This document shows, in pieces, positions 1 to 9,363 of a DNA stretch of 36,696 nucleotides. The first letter of the stretch is position 1. The number at the start of each line of letters is the position of its first letter. The stretch covers positions 1 to 36,696 of the forward strand of contig JALLAP010000016.1 of the NCBI GenBank assembly GCA_036939355.1, given 5' to 3'. Origin of the DNA: Thalassiosira profunda. Taxonomy: Eukaryota; Bacillariophyta; Thalassiosirophyceae; Thalassiosirales; Thalassiosiraceae. A program made the translations under genes and the position numbers. Under the pieces are notes generated by a model. The model did not search any database and had not been told where the DNA came from. It saw only the letters and a list, made by a program, of their open reading frames with translations.

Positions 1-119
1 AATTACACGTGTTACTGGAGACGGATTTTGCACGGAAGAATCCGCTGACAAACAGTTACTCACCGCCCAGCCGACGTCCCATTTGCAGCAGACTCCCGGT
101 AACAAGGATACTTTTGCTT

Positions 120-132
120 CTCTTCGAAACTC
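120..132 (+). promoter_or_regulatory. 13-mer CTCTTCGAAACTC shared by both sHSP promoters
   Basis: The word CTCTTCGAAACTC lies about 140 bases upstream of the sHSP start at 275. The same word occurs upstream of the second sHSP gene (28981-28993, minus strand), in the same orientation relative to transcription. It contains TTCGAA, which resembles but does not equal a canonical TTCnnGAA heat-shock element. A regulatory role is inference. Confidence 0.35.
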
Positions 133-196
133 GAGCGACGAAAAGGAGTTCTCTTCTTCTCCTCGAGCAATGCTGAGCATGATGCACCTGGCTGTG

Positions 197-207
197 CACG
201 TGATGTG
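197..207 (+). promoter_or_regulatory. CACRWGATGTG motif, copy 1
   Basis: CACGTGATGTG, 67 bases before the sHSP start codon, inside the near-palindrome GCAC..GAT..GTGC. It is one of seven copies of this 11-mer in the window and also contains a CACGTG E-box/G-box core. Confidence 0.4.
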
Positions 208-274
208 CTCATAATTTTCAGGAAGCGATTACCTCTCACACATCTGTTGCAAACAAAATCGATACACAAGCACG

Positions 275-1018
275 ATGCGCCTCGCACTCCTCGCTGTGAT
301 GCCCGCCCTGGCCGTCGGCTTCACAGCCGCCGGCAGAACCGCGGCGCTCCGCACCGCCACGACGCTCGCCGCGCGGCGAAGCCTTTTCCCCATGCTGAGG
401 CGCTCCGAACTTTTCTTCCCGGATATGGACGACATGTTCGAGCAAATGGAGGAGATGAAGAGCGAGATGGCGACGCGATTCCCTCGCAGTCCGGGCTTCG
501 ATCGCATGTTCGACGATGCGGACGGACCGTCGCTCTCGCTCTTGGGCAAGGACATCCCGGAGGAGCTGAAACTCAAGAAGCCACTAGGGTTCGATGTTGA
601 TCAGGACGATAGGCATTACAAGGTGGCCGTCCACGTCCCTGACGTGGAAGCCAAGGATGTCGAGCTCGGACTCGATCACGATGGGCGCGTCCTTCGTCTC
701 AAGGGCGAGCGAACCCATGAGGAGGAAGGCATGAAGATGCAATCCAAGTTCGAGAAGGCCATCTTGTTGCCACCCGACGTAGACACTTCCCAGATAGCAG
801 CCAACATGGACGGGGATACGCTCACGGTGTTCGCGCCCAAGATCGAGACGAAGCTCGCACTCGACGCGGCCAAGGACAAGAAGATCGAGATCGAGATCGA
901 GGTCAAGCCGCCCACCAAGCTTGCGGTGGAATCGTTGAAGGACGAGGCGGTCGAGGCGAAGAAGGATGCTGTCGAAGGGGAGAGAGGATGGCCCGTCAAG
1001 GACTTTGGGCCGTACTAA
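275..1018 (+). CDS. HSP20: Small heat-shock protein (HSP20 / alpha-crystallin domain), organelle- or ER-targeted
   Basis: Single-exon gene of 247 residues. The alpha-crystallin domain spans about residues 105-190: it opens with GFDVDQDD, has the VHVPDV strand and the DGRVLRLKGER loop, and ends with DTLTVFAPK. Family members are ATP-independent holdases that bind unfolding proteins and form oligomers. The first ~20 residues are hydrophobic and end AVGF, which could be a signal peptide with an ASAF-like plastid cleavage site, followed by an Arg/Ala-rich stretch; plastid or ER location is inference. A Lys/Glu-rich C-terminal extension of about 50 residues follows the domain. The start is the first ATG after a 5' region carrying TTGCAA and CACGTGATGTG. 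A second sHSP lies at 27957-28727, and the two promoters share a 13-mer. Confidence 0.9.
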   Translation: MRLALLAVMPALAVGFTAAGRTAALRTATTLAARRSLFPMLRRSELFFPDMDDMFEQMEEMKSEMATRFPRSPGFDRMFDDADGPSLSLLGKDIPEELKLKKPLGFDVDQDDRHYKVAVHVPDVEAKDVELGLDHDGRVLRLKGERTHEEEGMKMQSKFEKAILLPPDVDTSQIAANMDGDTLTVFAPKIETKLALDAAKDKKIEIEIEVKPPTKLAVESLKDEAVEAKKDAVEGERGWPVKDFGPY

Positions 1019-1392
1019 CCACAGCCTCGTGGTCGTGGGCAACTCGAAGCCATCGCTTTTTAGGCGCAATGACAACACCGCACACACTTGGCACTTCCGT
1101 CCACCCGAAACCAACACCCCATCCCTGCCTTGGCTTACTTTTGATAGGTACAGCACTGTTTGTTAGGACGAACACGATCGTTTGATGTCTTCTGGGTGGA
1201 CGATTGAACACGCAATGCAATGGTCTGCTACAATACAACATCGTAGCCATTTCTTTTCGGAGCCCTTCGAGTCAGATAACTGACCTTTTATTCTCTTTAC
1301 ACGTGATTCCCCGCACATAAAGTATTGCGCATTGCTTTCCCGCGTGCTCCGTTCGATGGCCAAGGACGCGCCGGCGTCCCGTGTGCGGCTCG
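1019..1392. other. Convergent 3' intergenic region
   Basis: This stretch separates the stop codons of the sHSP gene (+) and the Ser/Arg-rich gene (-), so it should hold both 3' UTRs. It is less GC-rich than the flanking coding DNA. I see no gene, RNA or repeat in it. Confidence 0.6.
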
Positions 1393-3987
1393 CTACACGA
1401 AGAGCGCGCTCTGCCACTTCCGCCGCGCGCCCTTCCAGCCGCCCAACGCGCTCTTGCTCCGCGTCCCCAACTTCTTCGCCCCGCCCTGGACGCCCTTGAA
1501 CGCGTCCATCGCCCGACTCCGGCTGCGCCCCCGTCCCACTTCCTCGCCGTCGTCGTCGTACTCTCGCACGGTCGTTTCGTCCGCGACCGTCGAGCCCGCG
1601 CTGATGGACGAGGTGCGGCTCCGTTCGTCCCCCGACTCTTTTCCCGAATGAAACGAAATGTTCGCGAACGGCTTCTCCGCATACGTCCCATCCTCGAGCT
1701 CCGCGAGGTGGAGGCTGGGGCGCTTCTTCGCCGCGCGCGCCTTGCGAATGACCATCGGCGCGGGCGACGACGGGGAGCGCCACTCGTCGCTCGAGCTCGA
1801 TTCGGGGTGGGTCGAGCGGGTGCCCCGGCTTCTCCCGTCCTTGGAGTGGGCGGGCGAGGGGGCCGCCGCGAACTTCCGGCCGAGCGGGCGGTCCTTCGTG
1901 GGCTGTTTTGAGGCGCTTTTGCTCGGCGCCGCGCGGCCGCCACCACCCTCGCTTCTAGCCCGGCTTCTATTGCCGACGCTCCGGCTCGCGGTCCGGACTT
2001 GTTTTGACTCGACCTCGTTGCCGTTCGAATCCCAGACGCGGCCCCGGGCAGAGCCGCGGCGGGAGGACCGGGCCGACGAGGCCGCGAGGGTGGGCATCGA
2101 CTTGTGGAAGGTCTTGTCTTTGGCCGGACGTCCGGCGCTGCGGCGCGTTGACTTGCTGGATTCGTTGGCGGGGGCCCGCGCCTCGGCCTTGTGCCGGGCC
2201 TGGTCGGCGGCGGCGTTGGCCTTCTGGACCAGCGCCAGCGAGCTCTCGCGGCGCTTCGGGCGCTCCTTTTTGGGTTCCTTCGTCGGCTCCCTTGCCACCA
2301 ATGCTCTCGACGACGCTCGTCGACCCTGCTCCGGATCCGTCTTGGTCCGCTCCCGGCCGCTCGGCGTCCGGCCGCTCGGGGGATCCTCCCCGCTCTGTCT
2401 CGACCGACTCGCGCTCCGACTCCGGTCGACGGTAATGTCCACGGGCGGAGTCAAGGGGACGTCCTCGTCCAACGGCGCGGCGGGGAGGGCCACCCCCTCC
2501 AATTCGGGGTGCCGTCGCACGTGCTCCCCTCCCATCCGGCCTCGGCCCCCGCCAACAGTTTTGGGGGACCACAGCTTGGCCGTCCCGAAGGACAGCTCGC
2601 TCGTCTCGGTGCCGTCGTCGCACGCTTTGTCCACTTTGTCGTGCGACCGCGCCCTATTCCGGCGAGACTGGGACTTGCGCCGGTCCGACGCCTGGAGCTT
2701 CCGCTCGCTCTTGCGGGCGAGGGTGGCGTCCAGCGCGGCCACGGCGGTGGACGGCTCGGCCTCGCCGTTGTCTTGAATCTTGGCGGGGGTCCCGCCCTCG
2801 AGCAAGGCCATGGCGGCCGCGGAGGGCAGCGCGCTGTGCCGCTTGGCCGTCCGTTCCTTCTTGTGGTCGCCGCCCAATGCGGCCGCCGAGGGCATCAGAT
2901 TCGCCGCCGGCGCCGACTGTCGCTTGCCTTGCTTGGCGTGCTTGGGCTCCGCCGCCTGAAGGGGAACCCCTGGAATGGCCGCAACGTTGGCCTTCTCGCT
3001 CGCCCGCCGCCTCCTTCGTTCTTCTCTCTCCCTCCTTATATGGGCGCGGCGCATTTCCAATCGCTCCCGATGGCGCTCAATCTCCTCGCTCGTTCGTGGG
3101 GGCGGGGGCGGAAGGTTGGGCGTGCCGTCTTCGCCAAAGGTGAGGGCGGGGATGGCGATGACGGGGTCGGACTCGTCGAAATTCCCGTCCTCTTCCGCTT
3201 GGATGATCTCTTGGGGAGGGGCCGGGACCAGCGCTTGACTCTCGGGGGCTTGCTCGTTGCGAGGCTTGTTGGCAATGGCATGAAGATGGGGGTCCCGGCA
3301 GTCCGCCGTCTCCTCCAAGGCCTTCATTGTGTACTCCAGCGCCCGGCTGTGGAGGCTGCCCCCCCCGCTCCCGCGCGTCTTGGACGCGCGCCGGTCCTTG
3401 CCCCTCCGGGGCTTCTCCTTGCCCTCGGGGCCCGCCTCCGGGGCATCGTTCGACCGGCTCCGGCTCCGGCCGGGGTTTCTCTCGGTCTTCCCCCCCTCCT
3501 TGGTCAACTCGCGACTAGACCGCCGCCCCCGTCCGGCGGCCTCCAACCTGTGGCTGCTGGCGGCCAACGGATTGTTCCGCGGGTCCACGCTCCGGGACCT
3601 GCGGCGGCCGTGGCGGTCGTGGGAGGCGGAGCGGCGCCGCTCCCTCCCGTCGGCCTCGGCCCCGCGCCCGCTCCGGCCCGGCCGGTCGACGCTCACGGAC
3701 CTGCTCCTCCGCCCCTCCCTCTTGTCATTTCCCTCCTTCTTGGCGTGGGGATTGGCCACGCTCACCCCCGGCCGGTTGTGCCTCCCCGCCCCTCCCTTGG
3801 GGCGGGCGCCGCACTTGTAGCAAATTTTCCGGCGGACGACCCACCGACTCCCGCCCTGGACGAGCTCGCACAATTGCACGGCGGGGTGGTGCCGACAGCA
3901 TCCCGTCGTCGGGTCGAGGGAGGACCGGAGGCGGGAGGAGAGGGTCGACGGGAGGGGGGGCGGGGTGGCGATGGTCGAGGGGGGCAT
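1393..3987 (-). CDS. Ser/Arg-rich basic protein with CC-HHP...CxxC zinc-like N-terminus
   Basis: Single open frame of 864 residues with no recognised enzyme domain. Near the N-terminus (residues 30-59) Cys and His are clustered: C30 C31, H33 H34 P35, C40 and the pair C56-x-x-C59, looking like a small zinc-binding module. I recall similar 'HPxVQL...CxxC' N-termini in many diatom proteins, but this is memory, not a search. The rest is low complexity, rich in Arg, Ser, Lys and Pro with RS and SRSR runs, plus a short charged helical stretch (ERHRERLEMRR) near the middle. This suggests a disordered, possibly nuclear or RNA-associated protein. The opposite strand also has a long open frame, but its Arg/Leu/Pro composition without domains marks it as an antisense shadow of GC-rich codons. 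Confidence 0.7.
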   Translation of the reverse strand: MPPSTIATPPPLPSTLSSRLRSSLDPTTGCCRHHPAVQLCELVQGGSRWVVRRKICYKCGARPKGGAGRHNRPGVSVANPHAKKEGNDKREGRRSRSVSVDRPGRSGRGAEADGRERRRSASHDRHGRRRSRSVDPRNNPLAASSHRLEAAGRGRRSSRELTKEGGKTERNPGRSRSRSNDAPEAGPEGKEKPRRGKDRRASKTRGSGGGSLHSRALEYTMKALEETADCRDPHLHAIANKPRNEQAPESQALVPAPPQEIIQAEEDGNFDESDPVIAIPALTFGEDGTPNLPPPPPRTSEEIERHRERLEMRRAHIRREREERRRRRASEKANVAAIPGVPLQAAEPKHAKQGKRQSAPAANLMPSAAALGGDHKKERTAKRHSALPSAAAMALLEGGTPAKIQDNGEAEPSTAVAALDATLARKSERKLQASDRRKSQSRRNRARSHDKVDKACDDGTETSELSFGTAKLWSPKTVGGGRGRMGGEHVRRHPELEGVALPAAPLDEDVPLTPPVDITVDRSRSASRSRQSGEDPPSGRTPSGRERTKTDPEQGRRASSRALVAREPTKEPKKERPKRRESSLALVQKANAAADQARHKAEARAPANESSKSTRRSAGRPAKDKTFHKSMPTLAASSARSSRRGSARGRVWDSNGNEVESKQVRTASRSVGNRSRARSEGGGGRAAPSKSASKQPTKDRPLGRKFAAAPSPAHSKDGRSRGTRSTHPESSSSDEWRSPSSPAPMVIRKARAAKKRPSLHLAELEDGTYAEKPFANISFHSGKESGDERSRTSSISAGSTVADETTVREYDDDGEEVGRGRSRSRAMDAFKGVQGGAKKLGTRSKSALGGWKGARRKWQSALFV

Positions 3988-4780
3988 CGCTGTGTGATGT
4001 GTGTGATGGGGCGATGGGGGAAATGGGCCGCCGTGCGCTGATTGATTTGCAACGCCGCCGACGGGCGCTGATTGGGTGGCGCCGCTGTATTCGCGGTCAA
4101 TGTGGGGTGGGTGGGCTCTATCGTGCCGCCGCGGCCGCCATGGTTTGGACAGAAATGAGTGCCGTCGTTGTGTGTGCTTGCCTCGCGGGGGCGGAGCGAG
4201 GGCAGAGGTTGATGGCGGGGGCTCAACGTTCAGGTGTGCCGGGGGCAGGAGAGGGCTGTTCTTTCAAAAGAGTCATTGGTCACGAATGTTGAGCCTCACT
4301 TGCTAATTTAGCAAGGGCTAAAGCGCGTGGCAGTGTGAGAACCCCTCGGACTTCAGATGCCGGATTGCGGAGGCCCAGTGAGTTATTGCAAAAGGGCTGA
4401 TATGTGTACGCAGTCCCGCCTGCAATTCTGAAGAGGTGTGCGTGACTTAGGGTACCTTTACCTTCTTTGTGTCGTCAGGAATTTTGCGTGAAAAAGTGTC
4501 ACCCGTCCGAGCGAGAGGACGAAGATTCCGCCTCGGAGACTCGCAAAGAACAAAAGCAAAGTGGGAGTGGCCACGAGATGATTGCTCGAGCCGAGGTGAA
4601 GAGCTGACAGATTTCCATCGACGTCAACGCTCGCGCTGATACTCCGACAACAAAGATCGCATAAAGTGCACATCTCGTGCAAAGAGGTAATTGCAATTCG
4701 TCGTCGCCGCCGTGTCGACCGCCCCGCATTCACCTCCGTCGTCACTCATTGCAACGCCTCGCACGCAGCGCCTCGCCACG
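3988..4780. other. Divergent promoter region between Ser/Arg-rich gene and TauD gene
   Basis: About 790 bases between two divergent starts. I find no convincing reading frame. It carries three TTGCAA words (4386, 4691 and 4749, the last two within 90 bases of the TauD start) and one CACRWGATGTG motif on the minus strand (4669-4679). The left half is GC-rich and the right half more mixed. Confidence 0.55.
4669..4679 (-). promoter_or_regulatory. CACRWGATGTG motif, copy 2
   Basis: On the minus strand this reads CACGAGATGTG, about 102 bases upstream of the TauD start codon and within 25 bases of a TTGCAA word. It is the only copy on the minus strand. Confidence 0.4.
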
Positions 4781-6507
4781 ATGACGACCGGCGCCCGCGA
4801 ATTCGTCGGCTCCCTCGGCCTCGACAACATCGCCACCTCGTACCTCGATCCCACGACGAAACTCCCCCTCGTCCTCTCGCCCCGCCTCGACGACTCCCTC
4901 GCCTTCCTCGCCGCGTGGCTCGACGCCAACCGCGCGTGGGTCGACGAGCAGATCCTGCAACATGGCGCCGTCCTCCTGCGCGGCTTTCGCCTCGACAATC
5001 CCGCGGATTTCGAGCAAGCGATCTCGGCGGTGCAGCCGAATCTCTCGGACTCGTACCGCGGCACGTCGCCGCGCAGCGTGTTCGAGGGCACGCGGTATTG
5101 TTTCTCCGCGGCCGATGTGCCGGTGAACTACCCCATCGGGCAGCATTTGGAAATGTCGTTCCTCAAGAAGCCGTGAGTAGTAAGGGCAGCGATTGCACCT
5201 GACTTTCATCTGTGCTCACATTTTGATACATATCTTGTGCACATGATGTGCATACAATCAGGCCGCGGCAGCTGTACTTCGGCTGCCTTCAGGAATCTAC
5301 CTCGGGCGGAGGCGAGACGTCCCTCTGCGACTTCCGGGCGGTATTCCGGGACATGGACCCGGAGGTGCGCCAGAAGTTTGTCGACAAGAAGCTTCGGTAC
5401 AATCGGACGCACAAGAAGGTGGGCGAGAAATGGGCCTTTGATGTCGGTGACATGTTGTCTTGGACGCAGTTGTTCGGCACGGCCGACAAGGAGGAGGTGG
5501 AGGACATCTGCCGAGAAGAGGATGAGGCAGAGGTACGTTGAGATGATGCGAGATTCTCTTTGTACTGATTGTCAACGTTGTACCAACAAGACGTGCAATC
5601 ATTTGTCCAGGTTCAATGGATCGGGCCGAAAAACGACACGTTCTTCCAAGAGTGGACGGACGATGCGTACCAGCTGCATCCCGTCACGAAAGAGGAGGTG
5701 TGGTTCAATCACGCCCAGGTAAAAGATGCTTCCGCGGCAGTGCAAAGTCAATCGCTTTGAGTGCACCATCATTTGCTCATCTTCGCCTCATTTCTTGCGT
5801 AGGTGTTCCACTATTCGACTTTCCCTGCCGAGCTGTGGTATGCTTTCACTCGCATTCGAGACGTTCGCTTTCTGCTTCGCGCCATCCTCTTTGCCATTGT
5901 TGCTGTGATCAAGTATTGCTTGCTGGGTGAGTGGCCGTTAGCAGAGAAAGACTGCCGCCGCGGTGCCCGTCCATCTCATCGTTTTCCTTTTGCATTGCAT
6001 ACTCCAGGACATCGGATGGCGCTCGACATCAGGTACGGGGATGGAAGCGACATCACCGTCGCTGACATGAACGAGATCCGCAAGGCAGTGCACGACAACA
6101 TGGTCTTCACGACCTGGCAGAAGGGCGATCTCATGTGCATCGACAACTTCTCGACCTCGCACGGCCGCCAGCCAACGTACGACTTTGGCCGGAAGATATT
6201 GGTCGCTTGGAGCGAGCCTCATGACAAGACATCCACTCCTTTGCATTCGCCCATTGCAGTGAAGAACGAAGAAGCGAACATGACTCTCCTCAAGAAGTGC
6301 TGCAGCGAACTGTACGACGATGCGCACGTGCCTGGAGCGGTCGAAGCTACACCCAACACATCTCCGGACTCCACACTCTCGAGCGACGAGGCGCACGATC
6401 TGAAAGAGCTGCTCGGTCTCCCAGGCAATCGAGTGTCCACAAATGTGGCTCCACACAAGCGCCACATTTCCTGCCCGAACCCCAGTTTGACGAGCATCTT
6501 CTCCTAG
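4781..6507 (+). CDS. TauD/TfdA-like Fe(II)/2-oxoglutarate dioxygenase, five exons
   Basis: Predicted exons 4781-5172, 5262-5532, 5611-5718, 5803-5926 and 6008-6507 join in frame through GT-AG introns of 78-89 nt to give 464 residues. The fold signature is clear: an HxE iron pair (H122, E124 in QHLEMSF), then KPPRQLYFG and GGETSLCD, and late in the protein GDLMCIDNFSTSHGR with the distal iron ligand H350, followed by an Arg in FGRK (about R360) fit to bind 2-oxoglutarate. Such enzymes hydroxylate small molecules; the substrate is unknown. Unusual points are a hydrophobic stretch (residues ~280-298) encoded by exon 4 and a ~75-residue polar C-terminal extension. The ATG at 4781 fits better than an in-frame ATG at 4691, which would add Ala/Pro-rich residues with no domain content. 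Confidence 0.88.
5240..5250 (+). promoter_or_regulatory. CACRWGATGTG motif, copy 3 (inside TauD intron 1)
   Basis: CACATGATGTG inside the intron 5173-5261, 12 bases before the acceptor AG. It lies within the near-palindrome GTGCACATGATGTGCAT. Confidence 0.4.
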
Positions 6508-6862
6508 ACTTCGTGAGCAGTGTATTGTAGAGATAGAGCTAGGAGGCCCCTCGAGTTGCAATGTTGGGTATTGTATGATAGAAATTTTGCCTGAATATTG
6601 AGTAGGAAAGTTATTAGAAAGATCCCATCACTCATTGCAACGTTGGATTGTGACCACTCACCCTTTAGTTACCTTCATCATTTCTACTAGTCATTTCTAT
6701 TTCTATGCTCTTCATTGATCCATTCAACTAGATACAGGCGAGCAATAAGCACTTCTCCTTACAACTCGGATGATTGAGATTTCATCATATCCCTGCCCCA
6801 AGCAAATGCATATGAGATATCGAGCCAGATGAAATCAATGCACTCTCACACGCAAAGAACAC
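6508..6862. other. Convergent AT-rich 3' region
   Basis: Region between the stop codons of the TauD gene (+) and the PLA2-like gene (-). It is clearly AT-richer than its surroundings and has TTGCAA words at 6556 and 6635. It presumably holds both 3' UTRs. I see no gene. Confidence 0.55.
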
Positions 6863-7662
6863 TCACTCTAGGCTGACCGTCTTCTTCTTCACGGCGGCAG
6901 GGTATTTGGCCACGAGGCTGTTCAGGATTTTGTTGAACATCGCCCGCTTGCCGCTCGTCTTTTCGACGAGCGCCGGGACTGCGCGGATACAGGCGTTGTC
7001 AATTTGAGCCATCATCACAAAAAAATCAAATGCAATCATGCCCCCTCACCTTTGTCGATCCCTTCGGGGCTAAACTTTTTGTAAAAATTCCGCAGCACCC
7101 GCTCCATCTTCTCCTTGACCTTGTCCTTCGCGATGCAATCGCAATTCTGCCGCTGAAACGCGTCGTATTCCCGGCATCCCCCGAGCTTTCCCAATAAATC
7201 CACAATTCCCTTCATCTTGTTGCATTCGTCCTGCTCCGTCTTGATTTCGTCGGCGCTCATATCCGATTTTCCCTTGCTGTCGGGCAGCTCCTCGCACCCC
7301 TTCGCCATGCACTTCTCCATCTCCTTGTCGCACGCCTGCTTGTTGGATCCACAAAGTTGATAGCACGCGTTCTTTTGATGGCAGCAGTGGTCGATATTTT
7401 TGTAGCCGTCGTCGCCCCCGGCGCTCATCATGCCCATGCCCCCGCCGCCCATCTGGCAGCCGGTGGAGGTCAAGGAGAGGGGCCACTTTTGGAGGGGCAC
7501 GAGGGGCGAGGGGCAGGAGTAGGTTTCGCAGACCTGATTTTGGTTGAACATGTCGAAGTTGGGAGGAGGATCGTCGCCACCCGGGCCGTCGTCCTGGGCG
7601 GCGGCGGCGCCGAGGAGGCAGGCCGCGGCGGCGAGGATGAGGGGGGTTCGTAGGGGCGCCAT
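6863..7662 (-). CDS. Secreted group XII phospholipase A2-like protein, catalytic His/Asp replaced
   Basis: Two exons, 7662-7050 and 6978-6863, joined across a 71-nt GT-AG intron, give 242 residues. A signal peptide opens the protein (MAPLRTPLILAAAACLLGAAAAQ); the ATG at 7662 is chosen because it starts this signal, whereas upstream in-frame codons encode a Ser/Pro-rich run. The core has the cysteine spacing of group XII secretory PLA2: TGC, then CCHQKNACYQLCG, ACDKEMEKCMAKGC, and the later GGCREYDAFQRQNCDC. In active sPLA2 the third motif reads CCxxHDxCY. Here the His and Asp are Lys and Asn, so hydrolysis is unlikely. Vertebrate PLA2G12B is a known natural inactive case of the same group. 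A lipid-binding or structural role is inference. Exon 2 adds a Lys-rich tail. If the intron were retained the protein would end a few residues past the donor. Confidence 0.78.
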
Positions 7663-8285
7663 GTTTAGTGAGCGGAGGCGCGTCGGCGGTGGAGAGGGAG
7701 AGTGGAGAGGGAAGGACGGAGATAGAGGGGAGAGGTGAAGGTGAATTGGGAGGGAGGGAAGGAGAAAGGATCTGCTTCCCCGCGAAGAATGACCTTTGCA
7801 CACCCGGTTTTCGCTGTGTCTTTGCAAAACTCCGTGCGAGGAGGGCGGTGAACAGCAGAACCGACCGCGACAACTTTGGATCGGCCTCCCGCTTTGTCAG
7901 GCACGATCGCACACAAAACTGACCTCCTCCTCCTCTGCACCTTGAAATCGTCCTGGACCTGCCCTACCGTCGTGACTCGAGCGTCCAGCCCACCCGCTTC
8001 TCACCTCGTAGGTCACGGGTCATCGGTGTATCATTGCAGCGGCCTCCGCTCGTGTTACACGACAACCTACAAAGCAACCAGCGACCGAACGTTACCGGCC
8101 ATAACCGAGAGGCTGGTTGCTCGACGGCGTTTTGTAGGCCCTCACTATTTGCCGGCCAATCTAACGCGGGCACGATACAAATCATTTCATTGCTGTCGGC
8201 ATCGCCGCCACCAAGCCCCGCAACTCCTGCCATAATTCCAATCGAGCCCATCGGCACACAACGACCCCGACCACCCCAAACCATC
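7663..8285. other. Divergent promoter region with purine-rich tract
   Basis: Between the starts of the PLA2-like gene (-) and the first coiled-coil membrane gene (+). Positions ~7683-7768 form a long purine (G/A) tract on the plus strand, which is a pyrimidine tract in the likely 5' UTR of the PLA2-like gene. The remainder is mixed sequence. I find no supported gene. Confidence 0.5.
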
Positions 8286-8978
8286 ATGGACATCCTCTCC
8301 CACACCCACGGCCGCCGCGCCTCCCACCCGCCCGCGCTGCGGAGCTGCAGCGACGGAAGCCTGGATTGCAGCGACCGGACCGCGTGCAGCGACGTCGAGG
8401 AGGGCTTCGACGACTTCGACGGCTCGTTCTCCTGCTCGCCGCCCACCATGACGCGCCAGAGCAGCCTGCAGTTCGCCAACGCCACGACGCGCGCGGCCAT
8501 CCGTCGGCGGAGCTCGACTTTGGTGCCCACGAACGATTACCTCCCCAAGACCGTCCGGGCCTTCCCCGCCTGCATACCCGAGTCCTCCTCCTGCCCCGCC
8601 AAGCCGTCGTCCAACCCGAAGCGACCGCCCTCCCTCGTGGCATTGGGCATCGCCGTCCTCGCGTTCATCGCACTCGCCGTCGTCCAGCAATCCCAACTGT
8701 ACGGCCTGCAAGATGAGCTCCTCATCGTCAACCAGCACCGATCCTACCTCGAGCGATCGAACTCCAACCTCCAAGCCCAGCTTGATGCTAGAGAAGAGAA
8801 CATCCGGGAGCAGGGCCGGAAGAAGGAGGAGCTGCACCGGGCCAACCGCGGTCTGAGCGACACAATTGCCAACCTTCAAACGGAGCGAGAGGAGACAAGA
8901 GCAGAGCTCGAGAGGTTGCGGGACGTGGAGCTCCGGGCCCGGAGGACGGAAGAGAGGCTGCAGAAGGTTCAGAGATAG
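8286..8978 (+). CDS. Single-pass membrane coiled-coil protein (paralogue A)
   Basis: Protein of 230 residues from the ATG at 8286. Residues 1-115 are Ser/Cys/Pro-rich and look disordered. Residues ~116-134 (SLVALGIAVLAFIALAVV) form one transmembrane helix. From ~135 to 228 a charged heptad-like region forms a coiled coil with NQHRSYLE and ETRAELERLRDVE. The converging neighbour at 9364-10134 has the same order and shares NQHR(S/G)Y, the (D/T)RE(A/E) segment and the VELERLREVE-type end, so the two are paralogues. I do not recognise a named family. The topology suggests a tail facing cytosol or lumen that dimerises through the coil. An open frame extends upstream of 8286, but its Pro/Thr-rich sequence looks like 5' UTR. 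Confidence 0.72.
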   Translation: MDILSHTHGRRASHPPALRSCSDGSLDCSDRTACSDVEEGFDDFDGSFSCSPPTMTRQSSLQFANATTRAAIRRRSSTLVPTNDYLPKTVRAFPACIPESSSCPAKPSSNPKRPPSLVALGIAVLAFIALAVVQQSQLYGLQDELLIVNQHRSYLERSNSNLQAQLDAREENIREQGRKKEELHRANRGLSDTIANLQTEREETRAELERLRDVELRARRTEERLQKVQR

Positions 8979-9363
8979 TATCTGCATCAGTGAACACTAC
9001 ATAAGAGAGTAACATGATACTTGGTACTAGATGAACATGCGCACTTCTAGACGCAGTTCTCTCCGAAGCACGGCATAATTTGCAAGCGTACGGCTTTTGC
9101 AAAGCATCTTCATACACGCACACGTTCTCTTTCTGCATAACTTGTGCCTTGCTCTGTTCGTTCGATATCTACAACTATCCTGGCAGATTCGAATCACCCC
9201 GCCTCGCCCAAGACGCACAGCTCGTCTACTACTCTCCTACTCTCGGCAACGACTATCGGTCCGAAGCACAGGCTCAGTTCATAAGATGATGCGCACAACT
9301 ACTCCAAAACTTATGTTCTGCAGTGTAGTACAAGAGCGCTCATTTCTCCAACACTTTCTCTGA
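8979..9363. other. Convergent 3' region between the coiled-coil paralogues
   Basis: Holds the 3' ends of two convergent genes. Two TTGCAA words lie close together (9080 and 9097). No gene is seen. Confidence 0.55.

Noticed and set aside
120..175. Canonical heat-shock element upstream of the first sHSP
   Set aside because: TTC and GAA words are present but their spacing does not follow the 5-bp inverted array, so only the shared 13-mer is reported.
2191..4041. 616-codon open frame on the plus strand opposite the Ser/Arg-rich gene
   Set aside because: It is Arg/Leu/Pro/Gly-rich without domains and mirrors GC-rich codons of the minus-strand gene, whose Cys/His cluster and RS runs look like real protein.
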